Shown here piece after piece: positions 30,057 through 39,156 of a DNA stretch of 64,000 nt. Position 1 is the first letter of the stretch; each line of letters begins with the position of its first letter. Under the pieces are notes generated by a model that was not told where the DNA came from, did not search any database, and was given only the letters and a program-made list of their open reading frames with translations. The position numbers and the translations under genes are program-made. The DNA is from Streptomyces aquilus (GTDB lineage Bacteria; Actinomycetota; Actinomycetes; Streptomycetales; Streptomycetaceae): NCBI RefSeq assembly GCF_003955715.1, contig NZ_CP034463.1, positions 7,192,001 to 7,256,000 of the forward strand. The letters run 5' to 3'.

Positions 30057-31462
30057 CTCGGGTAGGGGAGGAGGGTGGCGGCGATCCTCTCCCAGGCGGC
30101 CTTCAGCTCGGCCAGCAACTCCGGCTTGTCCGGGGCGAGATCGGCCTGTTCACGGGAGTCCGCGGCCAGGTTGTAGAGGTGGTCGGTCCGGTCCGCGTCC
30201 TGGTAGTACTTCCAGTCGCCGCGCCTGAGCGCCCGGTTGGCCCGCACCCGCCAGAACAGGTCGCGCTCCGGCAGCTTCTCGCCGCGCAGCAGATAGCCCG
30301 CGAGGCTCGTGCCGTCCAGCGGGTACGCCGGGTCGGGGCGGGCGCCGCCGAACTCCAGCAGGGTCGCCGTCCAGTCGGGGGAGAAGTTGGGCTCGTGGCT
30401 GACCTGGTGGCCGTCGATGCGGGCGGGCCAGCGCACGATCGTCGGAACTCTGATACCGCCCTCCAGCAGGACGAACTTCTCGCCGCTGAGCGGCCAGTTG
30501 TAGGAGTAGCGCTCGCCTCCGTTGTCGCTGGCGAACACCACGACCGTGTTCTCCTCCTGTCCGGACCGGCGCAGTGCGGCGAGCACCTCGCCGACCGCCG
30601 CGTCCAGGGACTCCACCATCTCCACGTACTTCTCGACCGAGCCGCCGTCGTAGTGGTTGAGCGCGGCGACGACCTCGGCCTGGTTCCCGGCGGCGCGGAT
30701 CTTCGCCTCGATCTCGGCGCCGGTCTCCTCGTCGCCCTCGGCGAGCCAGGGCCAGTGCGGGGTCGTGAAGTTGAGGTTCAGCAGCCAGGGCCGGTCGTGC
30801 TCGCGGCCGACGTACTCGACGGCCCGCTCGGTCAGGACCTGGGTGTAGTAGCGCAGGTCCTTGTAGGTGGCGTCGCCCTCGTAGAGGTCGTAGTCGCCGA
30901 GCTGGCCGAGCTTGGAGAAGTACTCCAGGACACCGCCGTGATTGCCGAAGAACTCGTCCCAGCCCGACTTGGTGGGGCTGTAGTCGGGCAGCCAGCCGCA
31001 GTGCCACTTGCCGATCAGGGCAGTGGCGTAACCGGCCTTCTTCAGCAGGGAGGCGAGGGTGGGGTGGTGCGGGTCGAGGCCCTGCGTCCGGTTGCCGATC
31101 GGCTCGGCGAGGCCGCCCGGCGTACGGCCCGGATAGCGGCCGGTGTACAGACTGAACCGCGTGGGCGAGCAGGTGGCCGACCCCGAGTACGCATCCGTGA
31201 ACCGCACCCCTTGCCGGGCCAGCCGATCCAGGTGCGGCGTCCTGATGTGCGGGGCACCGTAGGAGGAGAGATCGGCCCAGCCGAGGTCGTCGCCGAGGAT
31301 GACGAGGAGGTTGGGGCGGCGCCCGGAGGCGGCTCCGGCGCGGGCCTCGAAGGGACGTTCGGCGGCAGAGGCGGCCTCGGCGTCGGTGGCCGTACCGGCG
31401 ACGGCGGTCACGGCACCACCACCGACGAGACCACCGAAGGCACGACGGGATATCGCAGACAT
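30053..31462 (-). CDS. Tat-exported arylsulfatase-family hydrolase
   Basis: 469 residues. A twin-arginine signal (ISRRAFGGLVGGG) precedes an alkaline-phosphatase-superfamily sulfatase domain: metal ligands in ILGDDLGWAD, the formylglycine motif Cys98-S-P-T-Arg102 followed by GRYPGR, and DNGGERYSYNWPL. Tat export suits a protein whose active-site Cys is oxidised to formylglycine and folded with metal before export. The formylglycine-generating enzyme is not in this window. I use the ATG at 31462 rather than an upstream start, because it begins the Tat signal. Substrate (sulfate ester) unknown. Confidence 0.93.
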   Translation of the reverse strand: MSAISRRAFGGLVGGGAVTAVAGTATDAEAASAAERPFEARAGAASGRRPNLLVILGDDLGWADLSSYGAPHIRTPHLDRLARQGVRFTDAYSGSATCSPTRFSLYTGRYPGRTPGGLAEPIGNRTQGLDPHHPTLASLLKKAGYATALIGKWHCGWLPDYSPTKSGWDEFFGNHGGVLEYFSKLGQLGDYDLYEGDATYKDLRYYTQVLTERAVEYVGREHDRPWLLNLNFTTPHWPWLAEGDEETGAEIEAKIRAAGNQAEVVAALNHYDGGSVEKYVEMVESLDAAVGEVLAALRRSGQEENTVVVFASDNGGERYSYNWPLSGEKFVLLEGGIRVPTIVRWPARIDGHQVSHEPNFSPDWTATLLEFGGARPDPAYPLDGTSLAGYLLRGEKLPERDLFWRVRANRALRRGDWKYYQDADRTDHLYNLAADSREQADLAPDKPELLAELKAAWERIAATLLPYPS

Positions 31463-31532
31463 GCGGTCGAGTCTGATCACCGGCTCCGTGCATTGGCCAG
31501 GGATCACATGAGCTGTTCACGGGCCTGCAATG

Positions 31533-33776
31533 TCACTCGGCCACCCGCAGCAGCAGCACCGCCCGAGCCGGCACCGTAATAGCCGCCCCCGCCCGATGCA
31601 CCACCCCCGGCGCCGCCCCCTGCTCCTCCCTGGACGTGTCGACGACCACCTCGTACCGCTCCGCCCACGGCGGCCCCGGCAGGACGAAGCTCGTCGGGCG
31701 GTCGCCGGCGTGCAGGACGGCGAGGAAGCTGTCGTCGAGGACGGGGGCGCCGCGCTCGTCGCGACCCGGGATGTCCCGGCCGGAGAGGTACATGCCGAGC
31801 GTGGCCGCCGGCGCGTACCAGTCCCGTTCCGTCATCTCCGCGCCCCGCGCCGTGAACCACGCCAGATCGCGCAGCCCGTCCGCGGAGTGCGCCCGCCCGG
31901 AGAAGAAGGCGCGGCGGCGCAGCACGGGGTGCTGGTGGCGCAGTGCGATCAGGCGGGACGTGAGCTCGAACAGCGCCTTCCAGCCCGGCTGTTCCAGCAG
32001 CCCCCAGTCCAGCCAGCTGATCTCGTTGTCCTGGCAGTACGCGTTGTTGTTCCCGCGCTGCGTCCGGCCCAGTTCGTCCCCCGCGACGAGCATCGGCACG
32101 CCCGTCGACAGCAGCAGTGTCGTCAGCAGGTTCCGCAGCTGACGGCGCCTGAGCCCCCGTACCCGCTCGTCGTCGGTCTCGCCCTCCGCCCCGCAGTTCC
32201 ACGACCGGTTGTCGTCCGAACCGTCCCGGTTCCCCTCGCCGTTGGCCTCGTTGTGCTTGCGTTCGTACGACACCATGTCGCGCAGCGTGAAACCGTCGTG
32301 CGCGGTGATGAAGTTGACGGAGGCGTAGGGGCGGCGGCCGCCCCAGGCGTACAGGTCGCTGGAGCCCGACAGGCGGTACCCCAGGTCCCGCACGTCCGGC
32401 AGCGCACCGCGCCAGAAGTCCCGTACCGCGTTGCGATACCGGTCGTTCCACTCCGTCCACAGGGGCGGGAAGGCGCCCACCTGGTAGCCGCCCGACCCCA
32501 CGTCCCACGGCTCGGCGATCAGCTTCACCCGCCGCAGCACCGGGTCCTGCGCGATCACCGCGAGGAACGGCGACAGCATGTCGACGTCGTGCATCGAGCG
32601 GGCCAGCGCCGCCGCCAGGTCGAAGCGGAAGCCGTCGACGCCCATCTCGGTGACCCAGTAGCGCAGCGAGTCCGTGATCAACCGGAGCACGTGCGGCTGG
32701 ACCACGTGGAGCGTGTTGCCGCAGCCCGTGTAGTCGGCGTACCTGCGGGCGTCCGACTGGAGGCGGTAGTAGCCCCGGTTGTCGATGCCCTTCAGCGACA
32801 GCGTCGGGCCCAACTCGCCCGCTTCCGCCGTGTGGTTGTAGACCACGTCGAGGATGACCTCGATGCCCGCCTCGTGCAGCGCGCGTACCATCCGCCGGAA
32901 CTCGCCGACCTGCTGGCCGGTGGTGCCGGAGGCGGCGTAGGCGGCGTGCGGGGCGAAGTAGCCGATGGAGTTGTAGCCCCAGTAGTTCCTCAGGCCGCGG
33001 CGCAGCAGATGGTCCTCATGGGCGAACTGGTGGACCGGCAGCAGCTCCACGGCCGTGACGCCCAGCTTCGTGAGGTGCTCGATGGCCGCCGGATGCGCCA
33101 GACCGGCGTAGGTGCCGCGCAGTTCCTCGGGTATCCCCGGGTGCAGTTTCGTGAAGCCGCGGACGTGCAGCTCGTAGATGACCGAGTCCGCCCACGGTGT
33201 CTTCGGGCGGCGGTCGTCCGCCCACTCGTCGTCGGGAGCGTCGTCGTGGACGACCACGCCCTTCGGGACGTACGGCGCCGAGTCCCGTTCGTCGCGCACG
33301 GTGTCCGCGACCTGCTGCTGGGGCCAGTCACGGACGTGCCCGTACACCTCGGGCGGCAGGCTGAAGTCGCCGTCCACGGCGCGGGCGTACGGGTCGAGGA
33401 GCAGCTTCGCCGGGTTCCAGCGGCCGCCGGTCCAGGGGTCCCACCGCCCGTGCACCCGATAGCCGTACCGCTGCCCGGGCATCACGCCGGGCACGAACCC
33501 GTGCCAGATCTCGTGCGTCAGCTCGGTCAGCCGGGCCCGGGTCTCCTTGCCGTGTTCGTCGAAGAGGCACAGCTCGACGCCCTCCGCGCCGCCCGCCCAC
33601 AACGCGAAGTTGGTGCCCGCGACCCCGTCGGGACCCACCCGGAACCGGGCCCCCAACGGCACGGGCGTACCCGGCCACACGGGCACGGCCGGCGCCGACG
33701 GCGTACGCCGGGCACCGTTCACGACAGCCGGACGTACGTCCTCGGCCACCGCCTCCTGCTCGGCTGCGCTGGACAC
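31533..33776 (-). CDS. glgX: glycogen debranching enzyme GlgX
   Basis: Hydrolyses alpha-1,6 branches of phosphorylase-trimmed glycogen. The 747-residue protein has an N-terminal CBM48 region (PLGARFRVGPDGVAGTNFALW) and a GH13_11 barrel with VIYELHVRGFT, VVYNHTAE, GVDGFRFDLAAAL (nucleophile Asp), LIAEPWD (acid/base Glu) and FITAHDGFTL, plus the family-typical NEANGEGNRDG. The start is a GTG at 33776 with GGGAGG 6 bases upstream; the open frame continues well beyond it. Separated from the GlgE cluster by 17 kb. Complements GlgP in polymer breakdown. Confidence 0.96.
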   Translation of the reverse strand: MSSAAEQEAVAEDVRPAVVNGARRTPSAPAVPVWPGTPVPLGARFRVGPDGVAGTNFALWAGGAEGVELCLFDEHGKETRARLTELTHEIWHGFVPGVMPGQRYGYRVHGRWDPWTGGRWNPAKLLLDPYARAVDGDFSLPPEVYGHVRDWPQQQVADTVRDERDSAPYVPKGVVVHDDAPDDEWADDRRPKTPWADSVIYELHVRGFTKLHPGIPEELRGTYAGLAHPAAIEHLTKLGVTAVELLPVHQFAHEDHLLRRGLRNYWGYNSIGYFAPHAAYAASGTTGQQVGEFRRMVRALHEAGIEVILDVVYNHTAEAGELGPTLSLKGIDNRGYYRLQSDARRYADYTGCGNTLHVVQPHVLRLITDSLRYWVTEMGVDGFRFDLAAALARSMHDVDMLSPFLAVIAQDPVLRRVKLIAEPWDVGSGGYQVGAFPPLWTEWNDRYRNAVRDFWRGALPDVRDLGYRLSGSSDLYAWGGRRPYASVNFITAHDGFTLRDMVSYERKHNEANGEGNRDGSDDNRSWNCGAEGETDDERVRGLRRRQLRNLLTTLLLSTGVPMLVAGDELGRTQRGNNNAYCQDNEISWLDWGLLEQPGWKALFELTSRLIALRHQHPVLRRRAFFSGRAHSADGLRDLAWFTARGAEMTERDWYAPAATLGMYLSGRDIPGRDERGAPVLDDSFLAVLHAGDRPTSFVLPGPPWAERYEVVVDTSREEQGAAPGVVHRAGAAITVPARAVLLLRVAE

Positions 33777-33927
33777 CTCAGGCCTCCCACGGCTCGCGGA
33801 ACGACGTGATGAAGGGCGTACGGCGTCCCGGCCGCTGCACCCCCTCCAGTCGTCCTCCCCACTGTTCTGCCCAGCGCTTGGCTCGCACTCACGTTTCCCC
33901 TGGGCCGCCCCGATCGTTGGGTCCCCT

Positions 33928-35145
33928 GTGAGGCATGCACACGGGCGCGCTCGGCGCGTGGCGACCGGTCTGGCCGCCGTACTGACATGGGCAGGACTGC
34001 TGGCCGGCTGCACTTCGGGGTCCGGCGGGCTCGACCTCGGCGGGTTCGGGAAACCGCCCGCACCCGAGGACGTCATCCGGGTCACCCCGGACGACGGCGG
34101 CAAGGGCGTGGGGCAGGACAGCCGGCTCAGGGTGCGGGTGCCCAGCGGGCGGCTGGAGTCGGTGAAGGTCGTCAAGTCCCAGGACGCGCAGGACACCCCG
34201 GTGCCCGGCCACATCTCCGAGGACGGCCTGCGATGGGAGCCCGACGAGGCGCGGCTCGCCCTCGCCGCGAAGTACACCGTCGACGCCGTCGCCCTCGACG
34301 GCCACGGGCGCCGCTCCGCCCGGCACACCACCTTCACGACCTACGTCCCCGACGAACGCTTCATCGGGTACGTCACTCCGGAGAACCGCTCCACGGTCGG
34401 CACCGGAATGATCGTCTCCCTGACCTTCAACCGCGACATCGAGAACCGCGCCGCCGTCGAACGCGCCGTCCACGTCACCGCCAAGCCGCCCGTCGAGATC
34501 CGCCCCCACTGGTTCGACAAGGGCCGCCTCGACTTCCGTCCCGAGCACTACTGGAAGCCCGGCACCCAGGTGACCGTCGCGCTGCGGCTGCGGGACGTCG
34601 AGGGCGCCCCCGGCGTCTACGGCCTCCAGTACCGGACGTTCTCCTTCACCGTCGGCCGCAGCCAGGTCTCCCTCGTCGACGCCGCCAAGCACACCATGCA
34701 GGTGAGGAGAGACGGCGAGCTCCTTGCCACGGTGCCGATCACCGCCGGAGCGCCCAGGACCACGACCTACAACGGCAAGATGGTCGTCACCGAGATGCTG
34801 GAAGTGACCCGCATGAACAGCCGCACGGTCGGCTTCGGCGGTGAGTACGACATCCCGGACGTCCCGCACGCCATGCGCCTGACCGACTCCGGCACCTTCC
34901 TGCACGGCAACTACTGGGCGCCGGACGCCCCCGGGAAGGTCAATGTCAGCCACGGGTGCGTCGGTCTGCGGGACGTGAAGGGGGGCGGTTCGGACACCCC
35001 CGCGGGCTGGTTCTTCGACCGCAGCCTCATCGGGGACGTCGTCGAGGTCGTCCACAGCGATGACAAAAAGGTCGCTCCCGACAACGGGCTCGGAGGATGG
35101 AATATGGGATGGAAGGAGTGGAAGACGGGCAGCGCGGTGAAGTAA
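33928..35145 (+). CDS. L,D-transpeptidase lipoprotein 1
   Basis: Forms 3-3 crosslinks in peptidoglycan outside the membrane. 405 residues: a basic N-terminus and lipobox LLAGC, two Ig-like domains (APEDVIRVTPDDG.., FIGYVTPENRSTV..), and the YkuD catalytic domain with the HG (FLHGNYW) and SHGCVGLRD motifs; the catalytic Cys is about residue 344. GTG start at 33928 chosen because it gives a compact lipoprotein signal; its ribosome site is weak. Divergent from glgX and followed by a paralogue of the same architecture. Confidence 0.93.
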   Translation: MRHAHGRARRVATGLAAVLTWAGLLAGCTSGSGGLDLGGFGKPPAPEDVIRVTPDDGGKGVGQDSRLRVRVPSGRLESVKVVKSQDAQDTPVPGHISEDGLRWEPDEARLALAAKYTVDAVALDGHGRRSARHTTFTTYVPDERFIGYVTPENRSTVGTGMIVSLTFNRDIENRAAVERAVHVTAKPPVEIRPHWFDKGRLDFRPEHYWKPGTQVTVALRLRDVEGAPGVYGLQYRTFSFTVGRSQVSLVDAAKHTMQVRRDGELLATVPITAGAPRTTTYNGKMVVTEMLEVTRMNSRTVGFGGEYDIPDVPHAMRLTDSGTFLHGNYWAPDAPGKVNVSHGCVGLRDVKGGGSDTPAGWFFDRSLIGDVVEVVHSDDKKVAPDNGLGGWNMGWKEWKTGSAVK

Positions 35146-35312
35146 CCAGGTGGGGGGCCGGGTCGACGGGTGGTGCAGGGGGCGCGGTTGGGACCGAACG
35201 GTGACAATCGCACCCCGCCGACGGCCGGGATCTTGTGGTTAATATGCGCCGAGAGCGCGGGACGCGCAGGGGGTTGCGGGCCTGGACCGGGCCCGGCGAG
35301 GGGAGAAACACT

Positions 35313-36557
35313 TTGAACGTGCGACCGATATCGGGGGCGTCGGTTGACGCAGGCGGGCGGCGACGCAAGGGCTGGATGGCCGTGGTGTCCGGAGTGATGC
35401 TGGTCGCCGTCACGGCGTGCGGCGGAGGCGGCGGGGACTCGGACGGCAAGCCCGGCGCCGGCAAGGGCGAGGACGCGAGCGCCGCGGAGAGCAAGCAGTC
35501 GGTGGCCGTCGTCGCCATCGCGCCCAAGGACGGCGCCAAGTCCGTCGAGACCAGCGGCGCCCTCAAGGTGACCGCCGGCAAGGGCAAGTTGACGGCCGTC
35601 GAGGTCAAGACGGCCAAGGGGGACAAGGTCGACGGCGAGATATCCGCCGACGGCGCCTCCTGGACGCCGTCCACCCACCTGGCCGGGTCCACCAAGTACA
35701 CGGTGCACGCGGTCGCCAAGGACTCCGAGGGCCGGGAGGCCGCCGAGGACTCCAGCTTCACCACCCTGACGCCGAAGAACACCTTCATCGGCAACTTCAC
35801 GCCGGAGGACGGCTCGAAGGTCGGCGTCGGGATGCCCTTCTCGATCCGCTTCACCCGGGGCATCACCAACCCCGAGGACGTCGAGAAGGCCATCAGCATC
35901 AAGACCGAGCCGGCCGTCGACGTCCAGGGCCACTGGTTCGGCAACGACCGCCTCGACTTCCGCCCCGAGAAGTACTGGGCCGAGGGCACCAAGGTCACCG
36001 TCGACCTCAACCTCGACGGCGTCGAGGGCCGTGACGGCGTCTACGGCAAGCAGGCCAAGACCGTCTCCTTCACCATCGGCCGCAACCAGGTCTCGGTCGT
36101 GGACGCCAAGAAGCACACGATGAAGGTCATGCAGGACGGCAAGGTCGTCAAGACCCTCCCGGTCACCACCGGCAAGCCCGGCTACGACACCTGGAACGGC
36201 CAGATGGTCATCAGCGAGCGCCTCCGGGTGACCCGTATGAACGGCGAGACGGTCGGCTACGGCGGCGAGTACGACATCAAGGACGTCCCCGACGCCATGC
36301 GCCTGACCAACTCGGGCACCTTCATCCACGGCAACTACTGGGGCGGCGACGCGTTCGGCAACTACAACGCCAGCCACGGCTGCGTGGGCCTGCGCGACAA
36401 CCGCGGCGGCGGCGACCGCTCCGCGCCGGCCGCGTGGTTCTTCGACCACTCGATCATCGGCGACGTGGTGGTCGTCAAGCACTCCAACGACGCCACGGTG
36501 GCCCCGGACAACGGCTACAACGGCTGGAACATGTCCTGGGCGGAGTGGAAGAAGTAG
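35313..36557 (+). CDS. L,D-transpeptidase lipoprotein 2
   Basis: 414 residues, paralogue of the preceding gene with the same order: signal with lipobox AVTAC, a Gly/Asp/Lys linker, two Ig-like domains and a YkuD domain with FIHGNYW and SHGCVGLRD (catalytic Cys about residue 357). TTG start at 35313 preceded by GGGGAG; a GTG two codons on is an alternative. The 167-bp gap to the first copy includes a TAATAT -10-like hexamer at 35240, so it may have its own promoter. A terminator follows. Confidence 0.93.
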   Translation: MNVRPISGASVDAGGRRRKGWMAVVSGVMLVAVTACGGGGGDSDGKPGAGKGEDASAAESKQSVAVVAIAPKDGAKSVETSGALKVTAGKGKLTAVEVKTAKGDKVDGEISADGASWTPSTHLAGSTKYTVHAVAKDSEGREAAEDSSFTTLTPKNTFIGNFTPEDGSKVGVGMPFSIRFTRGITNPEDVEKAISIKTEPAVDVQGHWFGNDRLDFRPEKYWAEGTKVTVDLNLDGVEGRDGVYGKQAKTVSFTIGRNQVSVVDAKKHTMKVMQDGKVVKTLPVTTGKPGYDTWNGQMVISERLRVTRMNGETVGYGGEYDIKDVPDAMRLTNSGTFIHGNYWGGDAFGNYNASHGCVGLRDNRGGGDRSAPAAWFFDHSIIGDVVVVKHSNDATVAPDNGYNGWNMSWAEWKK

Positions 36558-36576
36558 AGGTACGACGCTGACGTAC

Positions 36577-36606
36577 GGCCCCGGTGTGAGGTACTCCACC
36601 GGGGCC
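36577..36606 (+). terminator. terminator after L,D-transpeptidase 2
   Basis: A perfect 10-bp stem (ggccccggtg / caccggggcc) with a 10-base loop, 20 bp after the stop, followed by gttgtcgtt. It ends 30 bp before the next start. Confidence 0.75.
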
Positions 36607-36636
36607 GTTGTCGTTAGTGGCCGTTAACCTTCCCCC

Positions 36637-37404
36637 ATGACCGTAACTCTGGAAGTCGCCGAAGGCGTCGGCACCATCCTTCTCGACCGTCCGCCCATGA
36701 ACGCGCTGGACGTCGCCACCCAGGACCGGCTCAAGGAGCTCGCCGAGGAGGCGACGCGTCGTGAGGACGTGCGGGCCGTGGTGATCTACGGCGGGGAGAA
36801 GGTGTTCGCGGCCGGCGCGGACATCAAGGAAATGCAGAACATGGACCACACCGCGATGGTCCTGCGCGCCCGCGCCCTCCAGGACTCGTTCACGGCCGTG
36901 GCCCGCATCCCCAAGCCGGTCGTCGCGGCCGTCACCGGCTACGCGCTGGGCGGCGGTTGCGAGCTGGCGCTGTGCGCGGACTTCCGGATCGCCGCCGACA
37001 ACGCCAAGCTGGGCCAGCCCGAGATCCTGCTCGGCCTGATCCCGGGCGCGGGCGGCACCCAGCGCCTGGCCCGGCTCGTCGGCCCGTCCAAGGCGAAGGA
37101 CCTCATCTTCACCGGCCGGATGGTCAAGGCCGACGAGGCGGAGAAGCTGGGTCTGGTGGACCGGGTCGTCCCCGCCGCCGACGTGTACGCCGAGGCGCGG
37201 GCGTGGGCGGCGAAGCTCGCGCAGGGGCCGGCGATCGCGCTGCGGGCCGCGAAGGAGTCGATCGACACCGGCCTGGAGACCGACATCGACACCGGGCTCG
37301 CCGTCGAACGGAACTGGTTCGCGGGCCTGTTCGCCACCGCCGACCGGGAGATCGGCATGCGCAGCTTCGTCGAGGAGGGGCCCGGGAAGGCGAAGTTCCT
37401 CTGA
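36637..37404 (+). CDS. enoyl-CoA hydratase/isomerase family protein
   Basis: 255 residues of the crotonase fold. The oxyanion-hole segments are AAGADIKEM and GYALGGGCELAL, with Glu in QPEILLGLIPGAGGTQRL as in true 2-enoyl-CoA hydratases (both catalytic Glu positions look occupied). Expected to hydrate trans-2-enoyl-CoA in fatty acid or amino acid breakdown; exact substrate unknown. ATG start. The stop codon lies in the first unit of a 13-bp, three-copy tandem repeat. Confidence 0.94.
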   Translation: MTVTLEVAEGVGTILLDRPPMNALDVATQDRLKELAEEATRREDVRAVVIYGGEKVFAAGADIKEMQNMDHTAMVLRARALQDSFTAVARIPKPVVAAVTGYALGGGCELALCADFRIAADNAKLGQPEILLGLIPGAGGTQRLARLVGPSKAKDLIFTGRMVKADEAEKLGLVDRVVPAADVYAEARAWAAKLAQGPAIALRAAKESIDTGLETDIDTGLAVERNWFAGLFATADREIGMRSFVEEGPGKAKFL

Positions 37405-37430
37405 GGAGTTCCTCTGACGAGTTCCTCTGA
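37392..37430 (+). repeat. three 13-bp tandem repeats across the enoyl-CoA hydratase stop codon
   Basis: Units gaagttcctctga, ggagttcctctga and cgagttcctctga follow without spacing. Each ends in TGA. As 13 is not a multiple of 3, the three TGAs fall in all three forward frames; the first is the gene's own stop. Confidence 0.9.
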
Positions 37431-37730
37431 GGACCGGAGTGAGGAAGTCGATGGTGAAACTTCCCTGAACCACTTGCAATTGACGGACTGTCTGATCCGT
37501 GTCCCTCGATGGGGCGGTTTATGGGAGCCTTAAGGCATCCTTAAGTCTGCCTTGTCGAGGGGGACCGTCGATTGCCTCCAACCGAGCCTCCACCGCAGGT
37601 CAGACGGGCTGTCGACGGCCCAGAGCTGCCTCTGGCATATGCCGATCGGGAACTGCGGAACGGTGGATTCCGGGGGGCGTATTCGGCAGGAACGGCCCCG
37701 GAGGGCGGCCGGGGCGGCCATGATGGGGGC
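37431..37730. promoter_or_regulatory. intergenic region before the RsbW-like gene
   Basis: This stretch contains two short CCTTAAG motifs (ccttaaggcatccttaag near 37529-37546) that could be an operator, and a TTGACGG at 37478. A TTG at 37572 is in frame with the downstream gene and could extend it by 53 codons. No other gene is seen. Confidence 0.35.
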
Positions 37731-38234
37731 ATGGCGGGGCTGGAGGGTATCGAACAGCCGCGGGGACACGGCCGTGCGACCGCGGCGCGCTGGTCGCCGA
37801 CGGTCGAGGACGAACACGCGCAGAAGGCGCTGGAGTTGTTCGGAGACCCGACCGAGGCGGAGGTTCCGCTTCCGTCCCGCCCCGAGTCCGCCGCCGCGGC
37901 CCGGCGCCTGACCCAGGTGGTCGTGCTGCGCCAGTGGGGCCTCACCCCCAAGATGACCGAGGACGCCGTCCTGCTCGTCTCCGAACTCGTGGGCAACGCG
38001 GTACGGCACACGGGAGCGCGGGTGTTCGGGCTCCGGATGCGCCGGCGGCGCGGCTGGATCCGCGTCGAGGTGCGCGACCCCTCGCGCGGGCTGCCGTGTC
38101 TGATGCCGGTGCAGGAGATGGACATCAGCGGGCGGGGGCTGTTCCTGGTGGACAAGCTGTCCGACCGCTGGGGCGTCGATCTGCTGCCGCGCGGCAAGAC
38201 GACGTGGTTCGAGATGCGGGTCGCCGACAGGTAG
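37731..38234 (+). CDS. RsbW-like ATP-binding regulatory protein
   Basis: A 167-residue protein with a HATPase_c_2 domain as in anti-sigma-factor kinases: EDAVLLVSELVGNAVRHTG (N box), VEVRDPSRGLP (G1) and DISGRGLFLVDKLSDRWGV (G2). Streptomyces encodes dozens of such proteins; most have no known target. No sigma factor or anti-anti-sigma gene is adjacent. The ATG at 37731 has a G-rich site upstream; an in-frame TTG at 37572 would add 53 residues of low-complexity sequence. The stop lies in a 22-bp tandem repeat array. Confidence 0.85.
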   Translation: MAGLEGIEQPRGHGRATAARWSPTVEDEHAQKALELFGDPTEAEVPLPSRPESAAAARRLTQVVVLRQWGLTPKMTEDAVLLVSELVGNAVRHTGARVFGLRMRRRRGWIRVEVRDPSRGLPCLMPVQEMDISGRGLFLVDKLSDRWGVDLLPRGKTTWFEMRVADR

Positions 38235-38309
38235 GTGCGCGGTCGCTGGCAGGTCGGTGTTCGGTCGCCGGCAGGTAGGTGCCCGGCCGTCGGCCTGTGC
38301 GGTCCGGTC
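38223..38309 (+). repeat. 22-bp tandem repeats across the RsbW-like gene stop codon
   Basis: Four units (22, 22, 22 and 21 bp) of the form gccgacaggtaggtgcgcgg-tc. Unit 1 holds the gene's TAG stop (38232-38234); unit 3 repeats TAG at 38276-38278 in another frame; unit 2 has TCG there and unit 4 is more diverged. Confidence 0.8.
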
Positions 38310-38354
38310 GCGCCCACGCGGTAAAGCCGCACGCGGTCTCAGCCCCGCGCCCCT
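38307..38354 (-). repeat. dispersed Streptomyces-type repeat, intergenic copy
   Basis: On the minus strand this begins aggggcgcggggctgagacc, continues gcgtgcggctttaccgcgtg and ends ggcgcgac. Same family as 53238-53310; shares its two ends with the shorter copy at 21315-21361. It abuts the 22-bp repeat array. Confidence 0.65.
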
Positions 38355-38403
38355 GGGTGGGTGAATCTGCCGGTATTCGGAGCAAACCGCCTTAAATGAG
38401 GGT

Positions 38404-39156
38404 GTGACCAACACCGATCGCCGGGCCGTGCTCCGCGCCACCGCCGGGCTCGCGTTCACCGCCGGGTGCGCCACCAGCGGTGCCGTCGCCCATCCGCCCC
38501 CCGCCACCAGCCCCGCGGCCAGACCCCCCGCCCCCGGCCCCCGCCGCTTCCCCGGCCGCCCCGCCCAGCTCACCCACGGCCCCCGCACCCACCCCCGCGT
38601 CGCCCTCACCTTCCACGGCAACGGCGACCCCGGCACCGCCACGGCGCTGCTGCGAGAGGCCGAGGAACACGGCGCCCGGATCACCGTCCTCGCCGTCGGC
38701 AGCTGGCTCGACGAGCACCCCGACCTCGCCCGCCGCATCCTCGACGGCGGCCATGACCTCGGCAACCACACCCTCCACCACCTCGGCGTCAACGACATGT
38801 CCGAGGCGGACGCGCTCGCCGAGATCGAGGGCTGCGCCGACCGGCTGCGCAAGCTGACCGGCTCCATCGGCAGCTGGTTCCGCCCCTCGCGTGCCGCCCG
38901 GGCCTCCCCGCTCGTTGAACGGCTGGCCCGCCGCGTCGGCTACCCGCACGTCCTGTCGTACGACGTCGACTCCCTGGACTTCACCTCACCCGGCGCCCCC
39001 GCGATCACCCGCAAGGTGCTCGGCGAGGTCCGGAACGGGTCCGTGGTGAGCCTGCACTTCGGGTACGCCGACACGGTCGCCGCCCTCCCCGCCGTACTGG
39101 AAGAACTCGACCGCCGCGGCCTGGCCGCGGTGACCACCACGGAGCTGTTCAGCTGA
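38404..39156 (+). CDS. polysaccharide-deacetylase-like lipoprotein with altered active site
   Basis: 250 residues with a Tat-like lipoprotein signal (DRRAVLRATAGLAFTAGC; lipobox Cys22) and a NodB-homology domain. The metal/catalytic motif TFDDG is replaced by TFHGNGD (residues 69-75), so both Asp residues are lost; motif 2 is kept (His122 and His126 in NHTLHH), as is His218 in VSLHFG. Activity as a CE4 deacetylase is therefore doubtful; it may bind carbohydrate or use a changed mechanism. GTG start. Its TGA overlaps the ATG of the next gene (TGATG), implying coupling. Confidence 0.88.
   Translation: MTNTDRRAVLRATAGLAFTAGCATSGAVAHPPPATSPAARPPAPGPRRFPGRPAQLTHGPRTHPRVALTFHGNGDPGTATALLREAEEHGARITVLAVGSWLDEHPDLARRILDGGHDLGNHTLHHLGVNDMSEADALAEIEGCADRLRKLTGSIGSWFRPSRAARASPLVERLARRVGYPHVLSYDVDSLDFTSPGAPAITRKVLGEVRNGSVVSLHFGYADTVAALPAVLEELDRRGLAAVTTTELFS

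Noticed and set aside
37572..37730. TTG-initiated extension of the RsbW-like protein
   Set aside because: No good ribosome site and a low-complexity translation; the ATG at 37731 with a G-rich site is preferred, though the extension is not excluded.
38223..38309. Possible CRISPR-like array
   Set aside because: Units are contiguous 22-mers with no spacers, and no cas genes are present; it is a plain tandem repeat.
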